Positions 1-6,922 of a stretch of DNA of 18,032 bases are shown here, piece after piece. The translations under genes were made by a program, and so were the position numbers. Below the pieces are notes generated by a model. It worked only from the letters and a program-made list of their open reading frames with translations. It was not told the origin of the DNA and searched no databases. This stretch comes from Patescibacteria group bacterium (GTDB lineage Bacteria; Patescibacteriota; Patescibacteriia; UBA2169). Each line of letters opens with the position of its first letter. Positions within the stretch are counted from its first letter, which is position 1. The stretch lies in NCBI GenBank assembly GCA_018830465.1, contig JAHJSI010000010.1, positions 1-18,032 of the forward strand, in the 5' to 3' direction.

Positions 1-140
1 CTGTTTGCGGAGAAGATGGAAAAACATATTCTAATCCCTGTAATGCGGAAAAACAAGCAAAAGTAAAAATCAAACACAAAGGCGCATGTGAAGAAGTAAA
101 CAAAGAAACCCAAAACAAAGCGCCACAGCCGCCGCGTTAA
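1..140 (+). CDS. Kazal-type protease inhibitor domain protein, C-terminal fragment
   Basis: This is the 3' end of a gene cut by the window edge; it reads in frame from position 3 to a TAA at 138-140 (45 residues). The peptide begins VCGEDGKTYSNPCNA and continues to GAC about 15 residues later. This is the C-terminal half of a Kazal domain: Cys, Gly, Asp-Gly, Thr-Tyr, Asn, Cys, then a final Gly-x-Cys. A lysine-rich, proline-ending tail of about 16 residues follows. Kazal domains are disulfide-bonded serine protease inhibitors, so the full protein is probably exported; the N-terminus with any signal peptide lies outside the window. Only two bases separate its stop from the miaA start, so the two may be cotranscribed. 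The domain call is firm, but the target protease cannot be told. Confidence 0.8.
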   Translation, partial: VCGEDGKTYSNPCNAEKQAKVKIKHKGACEEVNKETQNKAPQPPR

Positions 141-142
141 TT

Positions 143-1018
143 GTGGACAAGCTCATCACAATCCTCGGGCCCACTGCAAGTGGAAAATCATCCCTTGGCA
201 TTGAGCTTGCGCAGGAATTTGAAGGTGAAATAGTAAGCGCGGATTCGCGCCAAGTTTTTCGCGGTCTTAATATTGGAACAGGAAAAGTGACACATGAGGA
301 GCAAGCGCAAGTAAAGCATCATCTAATTGATATTGTGGATCCTATGGACGAGTTTTCTGTGGCGCATTTCCAAAAACTTGCCTTTGAAGCGATAGATAAA
401 ATAATCACGGGCAATAAGCTCCCTTTTCTTGTGGGTGGAACTGCCTTGTATATTTATTCTGTGATTGATAACTACGCGCTGCAAGATACTGAGCCTGACC
501 AAAAGCTTCGTAAAGAACTATCGCAAAAATCCTTGCCAGAACTACAGAGCATGGTCCCATCTGATGAACTTAATAAATCTGACTACAATAATCCGTGCCG
601 TCTTATCCGCATGATTGAAAAACTTGAAGCAGGAATTCCTATTGAGCCGAAAAAGGATAAGCCAAAATATGACAATATTATTCTTGGGATAGACGTTCCG
701 CGCGAAGAGCTTTATAAAAAAATAGATAAGCGCGTTGATGAGCGGATTAAAGAAGGTATGATTAAAGAAGTAGAAAATTTGCGCACGCATGACATCAAAG
801 ATGATTGGCTTATATCGCTCGGGCTTGAATATCGCTTGATTACAGAATACTTGCAAAAAAAACACGCTAAAGATGAAATGATTAAACGTTTAAAATGCGC
901 GATTCACGCGTTCGCGCGCAGGCAGATGACTTGGTTTAATCGCGACAAAAGAATTCATTGGATTAAATCAAAACAACAAGCTCAAAAATTTTTGGAAAAA
1001 GAAAAGGGTCAAGCTTGA
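143..1018 (+). CDS. miaA: tRNA dimethylallyltransferase MiaA
   Basis: MiaA transfers a dimethylallyl group to N6 of A37 in tRNAs that read codons starting with U, which supports accurate decoding. The 291-residue product has the family's order of motifs: the P-loop GPTASGKS at residues 9-16, the SADSRQVF segment with the catalytic Asp, HHLIDIVDP, the GGTALYI motif, and a C-terminal basic region ending RRQMTWFNRD. Length is typical for a bacterial MiaA. The start is GTG, two bases after the stop of the upstream Kazal gene, and places the P-loop at the usual distance from the N-terminus; no Shine-Dalgarno is visible. The gene runs convergently toward gatB, and its last codons overlap the hairpin that appears to terminate the gatB operon. 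Identification is secure. Confidence 0.96.
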   Translation: MDKLITILGPTASGKSSLGIELAQEFEGEIVSADSRQVFRGLNIGTGKVTHEEQAQVKHHLIDIVDPMDEFSVAHFQKLAFEAIDKIITGNKLPFLVGGTALYIYSVIDNYALQDTEPDQKLRKELSQKSLPELQSMVPSDELNKSDYNNPCRLIRMIEKLEAGIPIEPKKDKPKYDNIILGIDVPREELYKKIDKRVDERIKEGMIKEVENLRTHDIKDDWLISLGLEYRLITEYLQKKHAKDEMIKRLKCAIHAFARRQMTWFNRDKRIHWIKSKQQAQKFLEKEKGQA

Positions 1019-1030
1019 TTGCTTGACCCT
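996..1030 (-). terminator. Intrinsic terminator of the dcd-gatB operon
   Basis: A perfect 10-bp stem (1005-1014 paired with 1021-1030) encloses a 6-base loop. Read on the minus strand, the stem is followed by TTTTCTTTTT, giving a normal rho-independent terminator 46 bases past the gatB stop. On the plus strand no T-run follows, so it should act mainly on the minus-strand transcript. The stem also encodes the last residues of miaA. Confidence 0.75.
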
Positions 1031-1075
1031 GCTTCATGAGACATCAGGGCAAAAGGCTAGCGACGCGGCGACAGC

Positions 1076-2575
1076 TCATTTTAATTTAATTTTCAGCATT
1101 TCAAGCGCTTGCGAAGCATCTGCTTTTCCTTTGCTCTCTTTCATGGCCATGCCAACTAAAAAATTAATCACAATTGTCTTGCCTGACTTATATTGCTCAA
1201 CTTGATCTGGATTTGACGCGATTACTGAATCAATAATTTCATCCAAAGACCCGTCATCCTGCATCTGGCCTAAATCTTTTTCTTCTAAAATATTTGACGG
1301 GTCAGAACCTGTTTTAAACATTTCTTTTAGGATTGCCTGCGCGTTTGTTTTATTTACCTTGCTTGTATGCGCCATTGTAATTAATTCTGCCATATTCTCT
1401 GGAGTGATTTTGATTTCTGAAATTGGCAAGCTAGCCGCGCGAACTAAGCCGAGCAGGTTTGTTAAAATCCAGCTTGAAACCAATTTAGCAAGCTTCTTTT
1501 TATCGCACTCCAAAATTTCATCTCCTGTCGCGTCCGGGTCTTGCGATACAAGCCAGGCGCGAAGTTCTGAAATTACTTGTTCTGTAAATTCAGCTAAATC
1601 TTTATCAGAAGAAAATATTTTCGCGTCTTCTTTTTTGAACCCATACTGTTCAATGAATCGCGCGCGCAGATTTGCGGGCAATTCTGGAATTGTAGCGCGA
1701 ATGCGCTCTACCCATTTTTTATTGAAATCTAATCCCGGAATATCCGGCTCTGGAAAATACCTATAATCAGCGCTTCCTTCTTTGCTTCTCTGTTCAATTG
1801 TCTTTGCTTCATTTTCATCCCACCCGCGCGTGCCTTGCTCTTCTGGCGCTTTGCCTGAATCTTGCCAAACCTTTGTTTGGCGCTTTATTTCATAATTAAG
1901 CGCCTTTTCTACTGCTTTAAATGAGTTTAAATTTTTGACTTCTGTCTTGGGGTAGAGTTCTTCATCGCCAACCGGACGAAGCGACACGTTCGCATCGCAC
2001 CGCAAATGCCCCTTTTCCATATCAGCATCAGACACTTGCAAATACCGCATAATCAAACGAAGCTCTCGCAAAAATTCCCCTGCTTCTTCAGAGGAACGAA
2101 TATCCGGCTCTGTCACGATCTCCATTAAAGGCGTTCCTCCGCGATTATAATCCACGAATGACTGTCCTTTTTTGTCATGCAAAAGCTTTGCCGCATCTTC
2201 TTCCAAGTGCAAACGATGAAGACGAATTTTTCTCTTCTCTCTAGAAACTACTATTGTCAAATAGCCATTTATTCCGATTGGCTCATCAAACTGTGATATC
2301 TGGTATGCTTTAGGCAAATCAGGATAAAAATAATGCTTTCTATCAAATTTAGAATGGTTTGGAATTTCGCAATTCAAAGCAAGAGCGCTCATCACTGACC
2401 ATTCAATTGCCTGCTTGTTCGGCACAGGAAGAACTCCTGGATGACCCAGACAAATCGGACAGATTGTTGTATTCGGATCTTCGTTTTCTCCTGTATTTGA
2501 ACAAGAGCAAAACATCTTGCTCCGCGTTTTTAATTGGACGTGGATTTCTAATCCAATAACTGATTCTAATTCCAT
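1076..2575 (-). CDS. gatB: Asp-tRNA(Asn)/Glu-tRNA(Gln) amidotransferase subunit B
   Basis: GatB is the kinase/tRNA-binding subunit of the GatCAB complex, which turns misacylated Glu-tRNA(Gln) or Asp-tRNA(Asn) into Gln-tRNA or Asn-tRNA. The 499-residue product starts with the diagnostic GLEIHVQLKTRSKMFCSC and a CPICLGHPG motif; together these give the paired cysteines of the GatB zinc site (C23, C25, C39, C42). The YxYRYFPEPDIP-type catalytic segment (ADYRYFPEPDIP) and a C-terminal YqeY-like helical tail complete the family architecture. Length is slightly above the usual 470-490. The ATG lies five bases after the folA stop and no close Shine-Dalgarno is seen. gatA and gatC are not in this window. 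It is the last gene of the operon before the terminator in the miaA 3' end. Confidence 0.97.
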   Translation of the reverse strand: MELESVIGLEIHVQLKTRSKMFCSCSNTGENEDPNTTICPICLGHPGVLPVPNKQAIEWSVMSALALNCEIPNHSKFDRKHYFYPDLPKAYQISQFDEPIGINGYLTIVVSREKRKIRLHRLHLEEDAAKLLHDKKGQSFVDYNRGGTPLMEIVTEPDIRSSEEAGEFLRELRLIMRYLQVSDADMEKGHLRCDANVSLRPVGDEELYPKTEVKNLNSFKAVEKALNYEIKRQTKVWQDSGKAPEEQGTRGWDENEAKTIEQRSKEGSADYRYFPEPDIPGLDFNKKWVERIRATIPELPANLRARFIEQYGFKKEDAKIFSSDKDLAEFTEQVISELRAWLVSQDPDATGDEILECDKKKLAKLVSSWILTNLLGLVRAASLPISEIKITPENMAELITMAHTSKVNKTNAQAILKEMFKTGSDPSNILEEKDLGQMQDDGSLDEIIDSVIASNPDQVEQYKSGKTIVINFLVGMAMKESKGKADASQALEMLKIKLK

Positions 2576-2579
2576 AATA

Positions 2580-3068
2580 TTATTTTTCTAACTCCACAAA
2601 TGAAAACTGATATTTTTCAGTATCAACATCTTCTCTATGTATAACCTTATCAAATTTTGAATATTCTGGAAAGAACGTATCAGCATCAGATGATTCATCA
2701 ACAATAGTCAAATACAGTTTATCTGTCAAACACATAGCTTGCTCATAAATCTGCCCACCGCCTATTATAAAAATTTCTTGCGCATCGTGCTTTTTAGCTT
2801 CTTCAATCGCATCTTCCACGGACGAAACAATAATACAGCCCAACGCATCAAAATCTGCATTACGCGTCACCACAATGTTTGTGCGATTCAAAAGCGGCTT
2901 TCCAATTGATTCATATGTCTTACGTCCCATGATAATTGGATGGCCTTTTGTCTTTTCCTTAAAATGCCGCATATCCTCTGGAATACTCCAAATCAGCTTG
3001 CCTTTTTTGCCAAGCTCTCTGTTTTTTCCAATAGCCGCGATTGCTGAAATTGTTGGTCCATTTGCCAT
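2580..3068 (-). CDS. folA: Dihydrofolate reductase
   Basis: DHFR reduces dihydrofolate to tetrahydrofolate with NADPH and so recycles the dihydrofolate produced by thymidylate synthase, which is the gene just upstream. From the ATG at 3068 the product is 162 residues, the normal size. Visible motifs are SAIAAIGKNRELG at the N-terminus, the substrate-binding WSIPEDMRHFK with the catalytic Asp at residue 32, the NADPH-binding IIMGRKTYESIG, and IIGGGQIYEQA. A longer reading from a TTG at 3086 would add six residues and overlap thyA; the ATG is preferred because it gives the canonical N-terminus and starts eight bases after the thyA stop. No Shine-Dalgarno is seen. The pairing thyA-folA is a classic functional couple. 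Confidence 0.95.
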   Translation of the reverse strand: MANGPTISAIAAIGKNRELGKKGKLIWSIPEDMRHFKEKTKGHPIIMGRKTYESIGKPLLNRTNIVVTRNADFDALGCIIVSSVEDAIEEAKKHDAQEIFIIGGGQIYEQAMCLTDKLYLTIVDESSDADTFFPEYSKFDKVIHREDVDTEKYQFSFVELEK

Positions 3069-3075
3069 GCCGACA

Positions 3076-3870
3076 TTATACCGCAATTGGAGCTTTTATA
3101 GTAGGATGTGGATCGTAATTTACTAATTCAAAATCCGAATACTTGAATTCAAAAATATTTTTAACTTTTGGATTGATGCGCATTTGCGGCAAAGCGCGAG
3201 GAGTTCTGGATAGTTGTTCGCGGACCTGGTCAAAATGATTTGAATAAATATGCGCGTCCGCTAAAATATGAACAAATTCCCCTGGAATTAAATCGCAAAC
3301 TTGCGCAATCATCATTGTTAAAAGCGAATATGACGCAATGTTAAACGGCACCCCAAGGAATATATCGCATGAGCGCTGAAGCATCAAGCATGACAATTTT
3401 CCGTTCGCGACATAAAACTGAAAAATCATATGGCATGGCTGTAGAGCCATTCTATCAAGATCCCCCACATTCCACGCGCTCACGATAATCCTGCGCGAGT
3501 TTGGATTATTCTTTATCTGGTCAATGGCTTCAGATATTTGATCTATGACGCGCCCGTCTTGAGCTTCCCATTTTACCCATTGCTTGCCATACACAGGCCC
3601 TAAATCTCCATTCATGTCAGCCCATTCATCCCAGATTGTAACGCCATTTTCCCGCAAATATTGAATATTTGTGTCCCCTTTTAAAAACCACAAAACCTCA
3701 TGAATAATTGAGCGCAGATGCAGTTTTTTTGTTGTAATGCATGGAAATCCCTGCCTTAGGTCAAAGCGCATTGGATATCCAAACATGCTTCTTGTTCCAG
3801 TGCCTGTCCTGTCTGGCCTATCCACGCCATAGTCCATAACATATTGGAGTAAATCTAAATATTGTTTCAT
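3076..3870 (-). CDS. thyA: Thymidylate synthase ThyA
   Basis: ThyA methylates dUMP to dTMP using methylene-tetrahydrofolate. The ATG at 3870 gives a 264-residue protein beginning MKQYLDLL, the same start and length as the well-known Escherichia coli enzyme. The catalytic cysteine is C146 in LQPCHM. Other landmarks are DRTGTGT near residues 20-26, RSCDIFLGVPFNIASY for dUMP binding, DAHIYSNH, and the C-terminal PHPTIKAPIAV. An upstream TTG extension of eight residues (to 3894) is less likely. The start codon overlaps the stop of dut-tmk in an ATGA tetranucleotide, a sign of translational coupling, so ThyA and the two activities on either side of its reaction are likely made together. Confidence 0.97.
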   Translation of the reverse strand: MKQYLDLLQYVMDYGVDRPDRTGTGTRSMFGYPMRFDLRQGFPCITTKKLHLRSIIHEVLWFLKGDTNIQYLRENGVTIWDEWADMNGDLGPVYGKQWVKWEAQDGRVIDQISEAIDQIKNNPNSRRIIVSAWNVGDLDRMALQPCHMIFQFYVANGKLSCLMLQRSCDIFLGVPFNIASYSLLTMMIAQVCDLIPGEFVHILADAHIYSNHFDQVREQLSRTPRALPQMRINPKVKNIFEFKYSDFELVNYDPHPTIKAPIAV

Positions 3871-5030
3871 ATGGTTTTTTTTGCTTTTTCCCAAACTAAT
3901 TCTGAAACTTCTTCAATTGACAGCAATCGCCCATCTTGCACGCATTCAATCAATTCAAAATCATCAAACTCTTCGCACATTTCCAAATATGTTTGTTCCG
4001 CGTGCCTTAGGTGTTCATTGTCTGATTCATGAATATCAAGATTATCTTCGTTTTCAATATATTTCTTATCTTCGCGCGCTTTCATTAAATCTTGGCTATA
4101 CTCATGCGGAATATGCAATACTAGCGTCATATCAGGCCTTGGAATTCCAAATACTGTGTATTCATAATAATCAAGCCAACGGAAATATTCACGCCTCTTT
4201 TGCAAAGTTTCAAATTTGCCTCCTTGATGCCCCATATTTGCGCTTACATATCTATCTGTAATGACAACCTTTCCTTGATTCAGCCATGAACGGATTTTAA
4301 AACTTGCGTCATATCTGTCTAAAGCATAAAAAAATGACGCGACATACGGGCTTACATCTTCTGATGCTCCGTATTTTCCATTCAAATATTCTTCTACAAG
4401 GCCAGCTGATTTTGTTCCATATTGCGGAAAGTCCGCTGTGACCACATCATGTCCTTGCTTTATAAGACGATTTACCAAACGACCTATTTGCGTTGTCTTT
4501 CCCGCGCCGTCTATTCCATCAATCACTATAAGTTTTCCTTTGCGCGAAACTTTCGGATGAATTGAATCTATTAACACTTTTTGGTCTTCTTGTTTTGTGC
4601 CATTTTTTTCATCAGTACTCCCAAATCCCCCGCGATCCTTTTTATTCATTTTATCAACCTCATCCCACTCGCCAATTCCGACTGACACAAAAATTCCTTG
4701 CGCTAATTTTTCACCCCGCTCAACTGTAACCGCAGTATCAGAAGGATTGTAAAACTGCATTAATATCTCATCATTATCTCCGCAATAATCTTGGTCAATA
4801 ATTCCAGCAGTCATTAATATGCCTTTCTTTTTCGCTGTACCAGACCTGTCCTTAATCAAAAGCATATATCCTTCCGGAATTTCAACAATTGTATTCGTGG
4901 GTACGCGCCCTATTCCATTTGGTTCAATTACTGTATTTTCGCGCGCAATAAAATCAAAAGCAACCGCGCCCTGCGTTTCATACTGCGAAAGAGGCAATGA
5001 TTTGTCTATACGTTTTATTTTGACATTCAT
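3867..5030 (-). CDS. Fused dUTPase / thymidylate kinase (Dut-Tmk)
   Basis: This single 387-residue frame carries two enzymes. Residues 1 to about 143 are a trimeric-type dUTPase with its five motifs in order: GAVAFDF (21-27), DRSGTA (61-66), GIIDQDY (76-82, catalytic-type Asp 79 and uracil-stacking Tyr 82), RGEKLAQGIF (105-114) and the C-terminal arm DRGGFGST (132-139). A linker of about 25 polar residues leads to a thymidylate kinase domain from about residue 165: P-loop GIDGAGKT (172-179), DFPQYGT (200-206), DRY (259-261) and a lid-like segment around 315-335. The product would take dUTP to dUMP and, after ThyA acts, dTMP to dTDP. No stop or frame change separates the halves. Both domain calls are strong; dual activity in one chain is inferred. 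The stop overlaps the thyA start. Confidence 0.93.
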   Translation of the reverse strand: MNVKIKRIDKSLPLSQYETQGAVAFDFIARENTVIEPNGIGRVPTNTIVEIPEGYMLLIKDRSGTAKKKGILMTAGIIDQDYCGDNDEILMQFYNPSDTAVTVERGEKLAQGIFVSVGIGEWDEVDKMNKKDRGGFGSTDEKNGTKQEDQKVLIDSIHPKVSRKGKLIVIDGIDGAGKTTQIGRLVNRLIKQGHDVVTADFPQYGTKSAGLVEEYLNGKYGASEDVSPYVASFFYALDRYDASFKIRSWLNQGKVVITDRYVSANMGHQGGKFETLQKRREYFRWLDYYEYTVFGIPRPDMTLVLHIPHEYSQDLMKAREDKKYIENEDNLDIHESDNEHLRHAEQTYLEMCEEFDDFELIECVQDGRLLSIEEVSELVWEKAKKTI

Positions 5031-5041
5031 AATTTTTCGTT

Positions 5042-5141
5042 AGGGAATTGTGGGGTGTTCAGCTTTTCGAACGAGAATGACAGAGCCCGCTTGCGGGCGA
5101 CCCCTTCGGAAGTGAGAAAAATGAACACCCCAGAATTCCCT
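5042..5141. repeat. Palindromic intergenic element between dcd and dut-tmk
   Basis: The arms 5042-5060 and 5123-5141 are inverted copies of 19 bases with a single mismatch. Inside them, TTTT/AAAA stretches continue the stem partly, and a second GC-rich hairpin (5085-5090 with 5093-5098, two-base loop) sits at the tip. The whole unit is about 100 bases and fills nearly all of the gap between dcd and dut-tmk. There is no T-run after the stem on either strand, so it does not look like an intrinsic terminator. It resembles a dispersed palindromic repeat of the REP/MITE kind, but no second copy is present in this window. Confidence 0.7.
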
Positions 5142-5156
5142 TATTATAATAAAATA

Positions 5157-6275
5157 TCAATTCCATGTTTGTTTAAAATGTTTTGACAATTTTGGTCCAG
5201 CGCCAGTGTATGACGACCCAAATCCTGCGCTGTATAATTCATCCGGCTCCTCAAGCATGTGCTCATAAATCATTTTGCAGATAACTTGACCCCGAGTCAA
5301 GCGGAACGGAACATTGTGCGCCCTAACTTCCAGAACCGCGGTTGTACCTGAATCAGCGCCAATTACATCAAATCCAAATCCAGGATCAAAAAATCCAGCG
5401 TAATGCGAGCGCATTTCCCCTGAAGAAGGGTCATATGACGCCATCTCACCAGCAAAGCACGGAGGAAAGCTGACTCTTTCTTGGCTCGCGAGAAGATAAA
5501 AATTTCCAGGCACTAAAATCAGCTCACCTGATTCAGGACGTATAATCGGCTCCCAAAAATCCCGCGGATTATACTCGCCCACCTTTCCAATATCAATTGC
5601 CTTGGTTGTGTCATGCTTTGCCCTAAATCCAACAACATCCCTGCTCTCTAAATCAACCGTGAGCATCAGACCTTGATCACGCACTATCAAATCATCCTGT
5701 GTCATGGAAATCCCGGCTTGATTGAATAGGATGCCATACTTTGCGTGCGCTAGGCGCAATTCTGCTTCTTGCACTTTGTATGGCCGGGTTGTTCTGAATC
5801 GAATCTGATTGCATGACAAATTCGGATGGATTTTTACTACAAAATCCAATGGTATTACTTCTAAATATAATTGGCCCTTGTAGCCCGGTGGAATGTAATC
5901 AAAGCGAGGCGTGTGATCGCAGAGCAAACGGACAAACAGCCCCACTCGTCCGATTGATGATTTTGGATTCGCATGCGCGTAAATTCCAGGCGCTAAATCA
6001 ACATATTCGCTCAAAGGAATTATGTATGATGAATTCGGCTCAAGTATTGTTCCGTCCTTTAATTCAAAATCATATAATGTGCGCGCTTTCAAAATCTCCC
6101 AAATGCTTTCATTCGGCTTTGGCAGGAATGACGAGCTTATTCGGTACACCCTGTCTCCAAGAGTTAAATCAAGAGAAGCTGGCTGTATTTGTTTTTCCTG
6201 TATTTCTCTTTTTGAGAATATCATTGGATTGATGCCGAATATAATATCTTTTATTTTTTGATATGGTAATGTCAT
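5157..6275 (-). CDS. dcd: dCTP deaminase, long two-domain form
   Basis: Dcd deaminates dCTP to dUTP, the substrate for the dUTPase encoded next. The 372-residue protein is about twice the length of a classical Dcd (about 190) and matches the long form with a separate N-terminal Dcd-like domain. The first half holds QPASLDLTLGDRVYRI (31-46), NPKSSIGRVGLFVRL (103-117) and GQLYLEV with E139. The second half holds CFAGEMASYDPSSGEMRSHY (273-292), FFDPGFG and AVLEVRAHNVP with E316, a position like the catalytic Glu of the classical enzyme. The ATG at 6275 is clear; a GGAGG lies about 19 bases upstream, too far for a normal Shine-Dalgarno. It is the first gene of the minus-strand dTTP operon and has its own candidate promoter. 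Whether both halves are active is unknown. Confidence 0.92.
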   Translation of the reverse strand: MTLPYQKIKDIIFGINPMIFSKREIQEKQIQPASLDLTLGDRVYRISSSFLPKPNESIWEILKARTLYDFELKDGTILEPNSSYIIPLSEYVDLAPGIYAHANPKSSIGRVGLFVRLLCDHTPRFDYIPPGYKGQLYLEVIPLDFVVKIHPNLSCNQIRFRTTRPYKVQEAELRLAHAKYGILFNQAGISMTQDDLIVRDQGLMLTVDLESRDVVGFRAKHDTTKAIDIGKVGEYNPRDFWEPIIRPESGELILVPGNFYLLASQERVSFPPCFAGEMASYDPSSGEMRSHYAGFFDPGFGFDVIGADSGTTAVLEVRAHNVPFRLTRGQVICKMIYEHMLEEPDELYSAGFGSSYTGAGPKLSKHFKQTWN

Positions 6276-6314
6276 AAAAAAAACAGAAGCTATCCCTCCG
6301 TTTATAATTAATTT

Positions 6315-6342
6315 ATTGTATCAAATACCAAAGCACATGCAA
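6315..6342 (-). promoter_or_regulatory. Candidate promoter of the dcd operon
   Basis: On the minus strand, TTGCAT and TACAAT are separated by 16 bases, and the -10 is preceded by TGA, giving an extended -10 (TGATACAAT). It lies 40 bases before the dcd start. The same TGATACAATA string occurs upstream of gyrB, which supports the call. Confidence 0.5.
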
Positions 6343-6389
6343 ACTAGACAAACATGGTAAAAAATGGCGCTTGCGCGACACATATGGCC

Positions 6390-6419
6390 TTGATATTGTA
6401 TTTCTCCCAAAAATAGTAT
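6390..6419 (+). promoter_or_regulatory. Possible promoter of the C39-like peptidase gene
   Basis: TTGATA (6390-6395) and TAGTAT (6414-6419) are spaced by 18 bases, 16 bases before the ATG at 6436. A TATATT overlaps this at 6417. The match is weak and would give a very short leader, so this is tentative. Confidence 0.25.
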
Positions 6420-6435
6420 ATTGTTCTTGGCAGTT

Positions 6436-6885
6436 ATGATACAACACTATCAACAAGAAACAAATTACACCTGCGGACCGGCCTGTTTGCGCATGGTTCT
6501 GGAAGCGCGTAGAATAAGCAAATCAGAAAAACAGGCCATGAAACTGCTCAGGACAAACAAGGTGCGCGGCACATGGCACAAGGCATTCCCTGAGGCCGCG
6601 AAAAAACTCCGTTTGCCCTATCTTTGCGGCACAGATGGAAACTTCGCGCTCATGAAAAAAATGCTCAAGCAAAGATACGTAATTATTATAGGATATATTC
6701 CGCAAGGATCGCATACAGACCATTATGCGGTTATCAAAAAAATCACTTTGCACAGAATATACTTTCTTGATCCGTATCATGGAGAAGACCATGGATACGC
6801 TCCAAACACATTCCAGAAAATCTGGAAAAGCGATCCACGATATGAAAAAGAAAACAGATGGTATTTCGCGATAAAAAAAGTATGA
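6436..6885 (+). CDS. C39-like cysteine peptidase family protein
   Basis: The 149-residue product has the papain-fold C39-like signature: the catalytic Cys in NYTCGPACLRM (C13), a His in SHTDHYAVIKK (H96) and an Asp in YFLDPYHG (D112), in the order and spacing of a Cys-His-Asp triad. Peptidase C39 domains are best known for cutting double-glycine leaders in bacteriocin transporters, but this one is a bare domain with no ABC transporter, no membrane segment and no signal peptide, so it would act in the cytosol or by an unusual export route. The ATG at 6436 is chosen over an upstream TTG at 6421 because it places the Cys motif at the usual distance. It is the only plus-strand gene between two minus-strand operons. 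Substrate is unknown. Confidence 0.75.
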   Translation: MIQHYQQETNYTCGPACLRMVLEARRISKSEKQAMKLLRTNKVRGTWHKAFPEAAKKLRLPYLCGTDGNFALMKKMLKQRYVIIIGYIPQGSHTDHYAVIKKITLHRIYFLDPYHGEDHGYAPNTFQKIWKSDPRYEKENRWYFAIKKV

Positions 6886-6922
6886 GGTTCAAAAAAATAA
6901 TTCAGAAATCGTTAAATGTAAC

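Noticed and set aside
1016..1078. TGA read as glycine (Gracilibacteria-type code).
   Set aside because: TGA lies exactly at the expected C-termini of MiaA and GatB, and again at the end of dut-tmk, so it acts as stop.
3062..3086. TTG start for folA at 3086, and a TATAAT box just before folA.
   Set aside because: The ATG at 3068 gives the canonical DHFR N-terminus and avoids overlap with thyA. The TATAAT has no acceptable -35 element and lies in the thyA 3' end.
3871..3894. Eight-residue N-terminal extension of ThyA from 3894.
   Set aside because: The ATG at 3870 matches the known ThyA start and length and makes a coupled ATGA overlap with dut-tmk.
5042..5141. The palindromic element as a rho-independent terminator.
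   Set aside because: No T-run follows the stem on either strand, and the stem is far longer than usual for a terminator.
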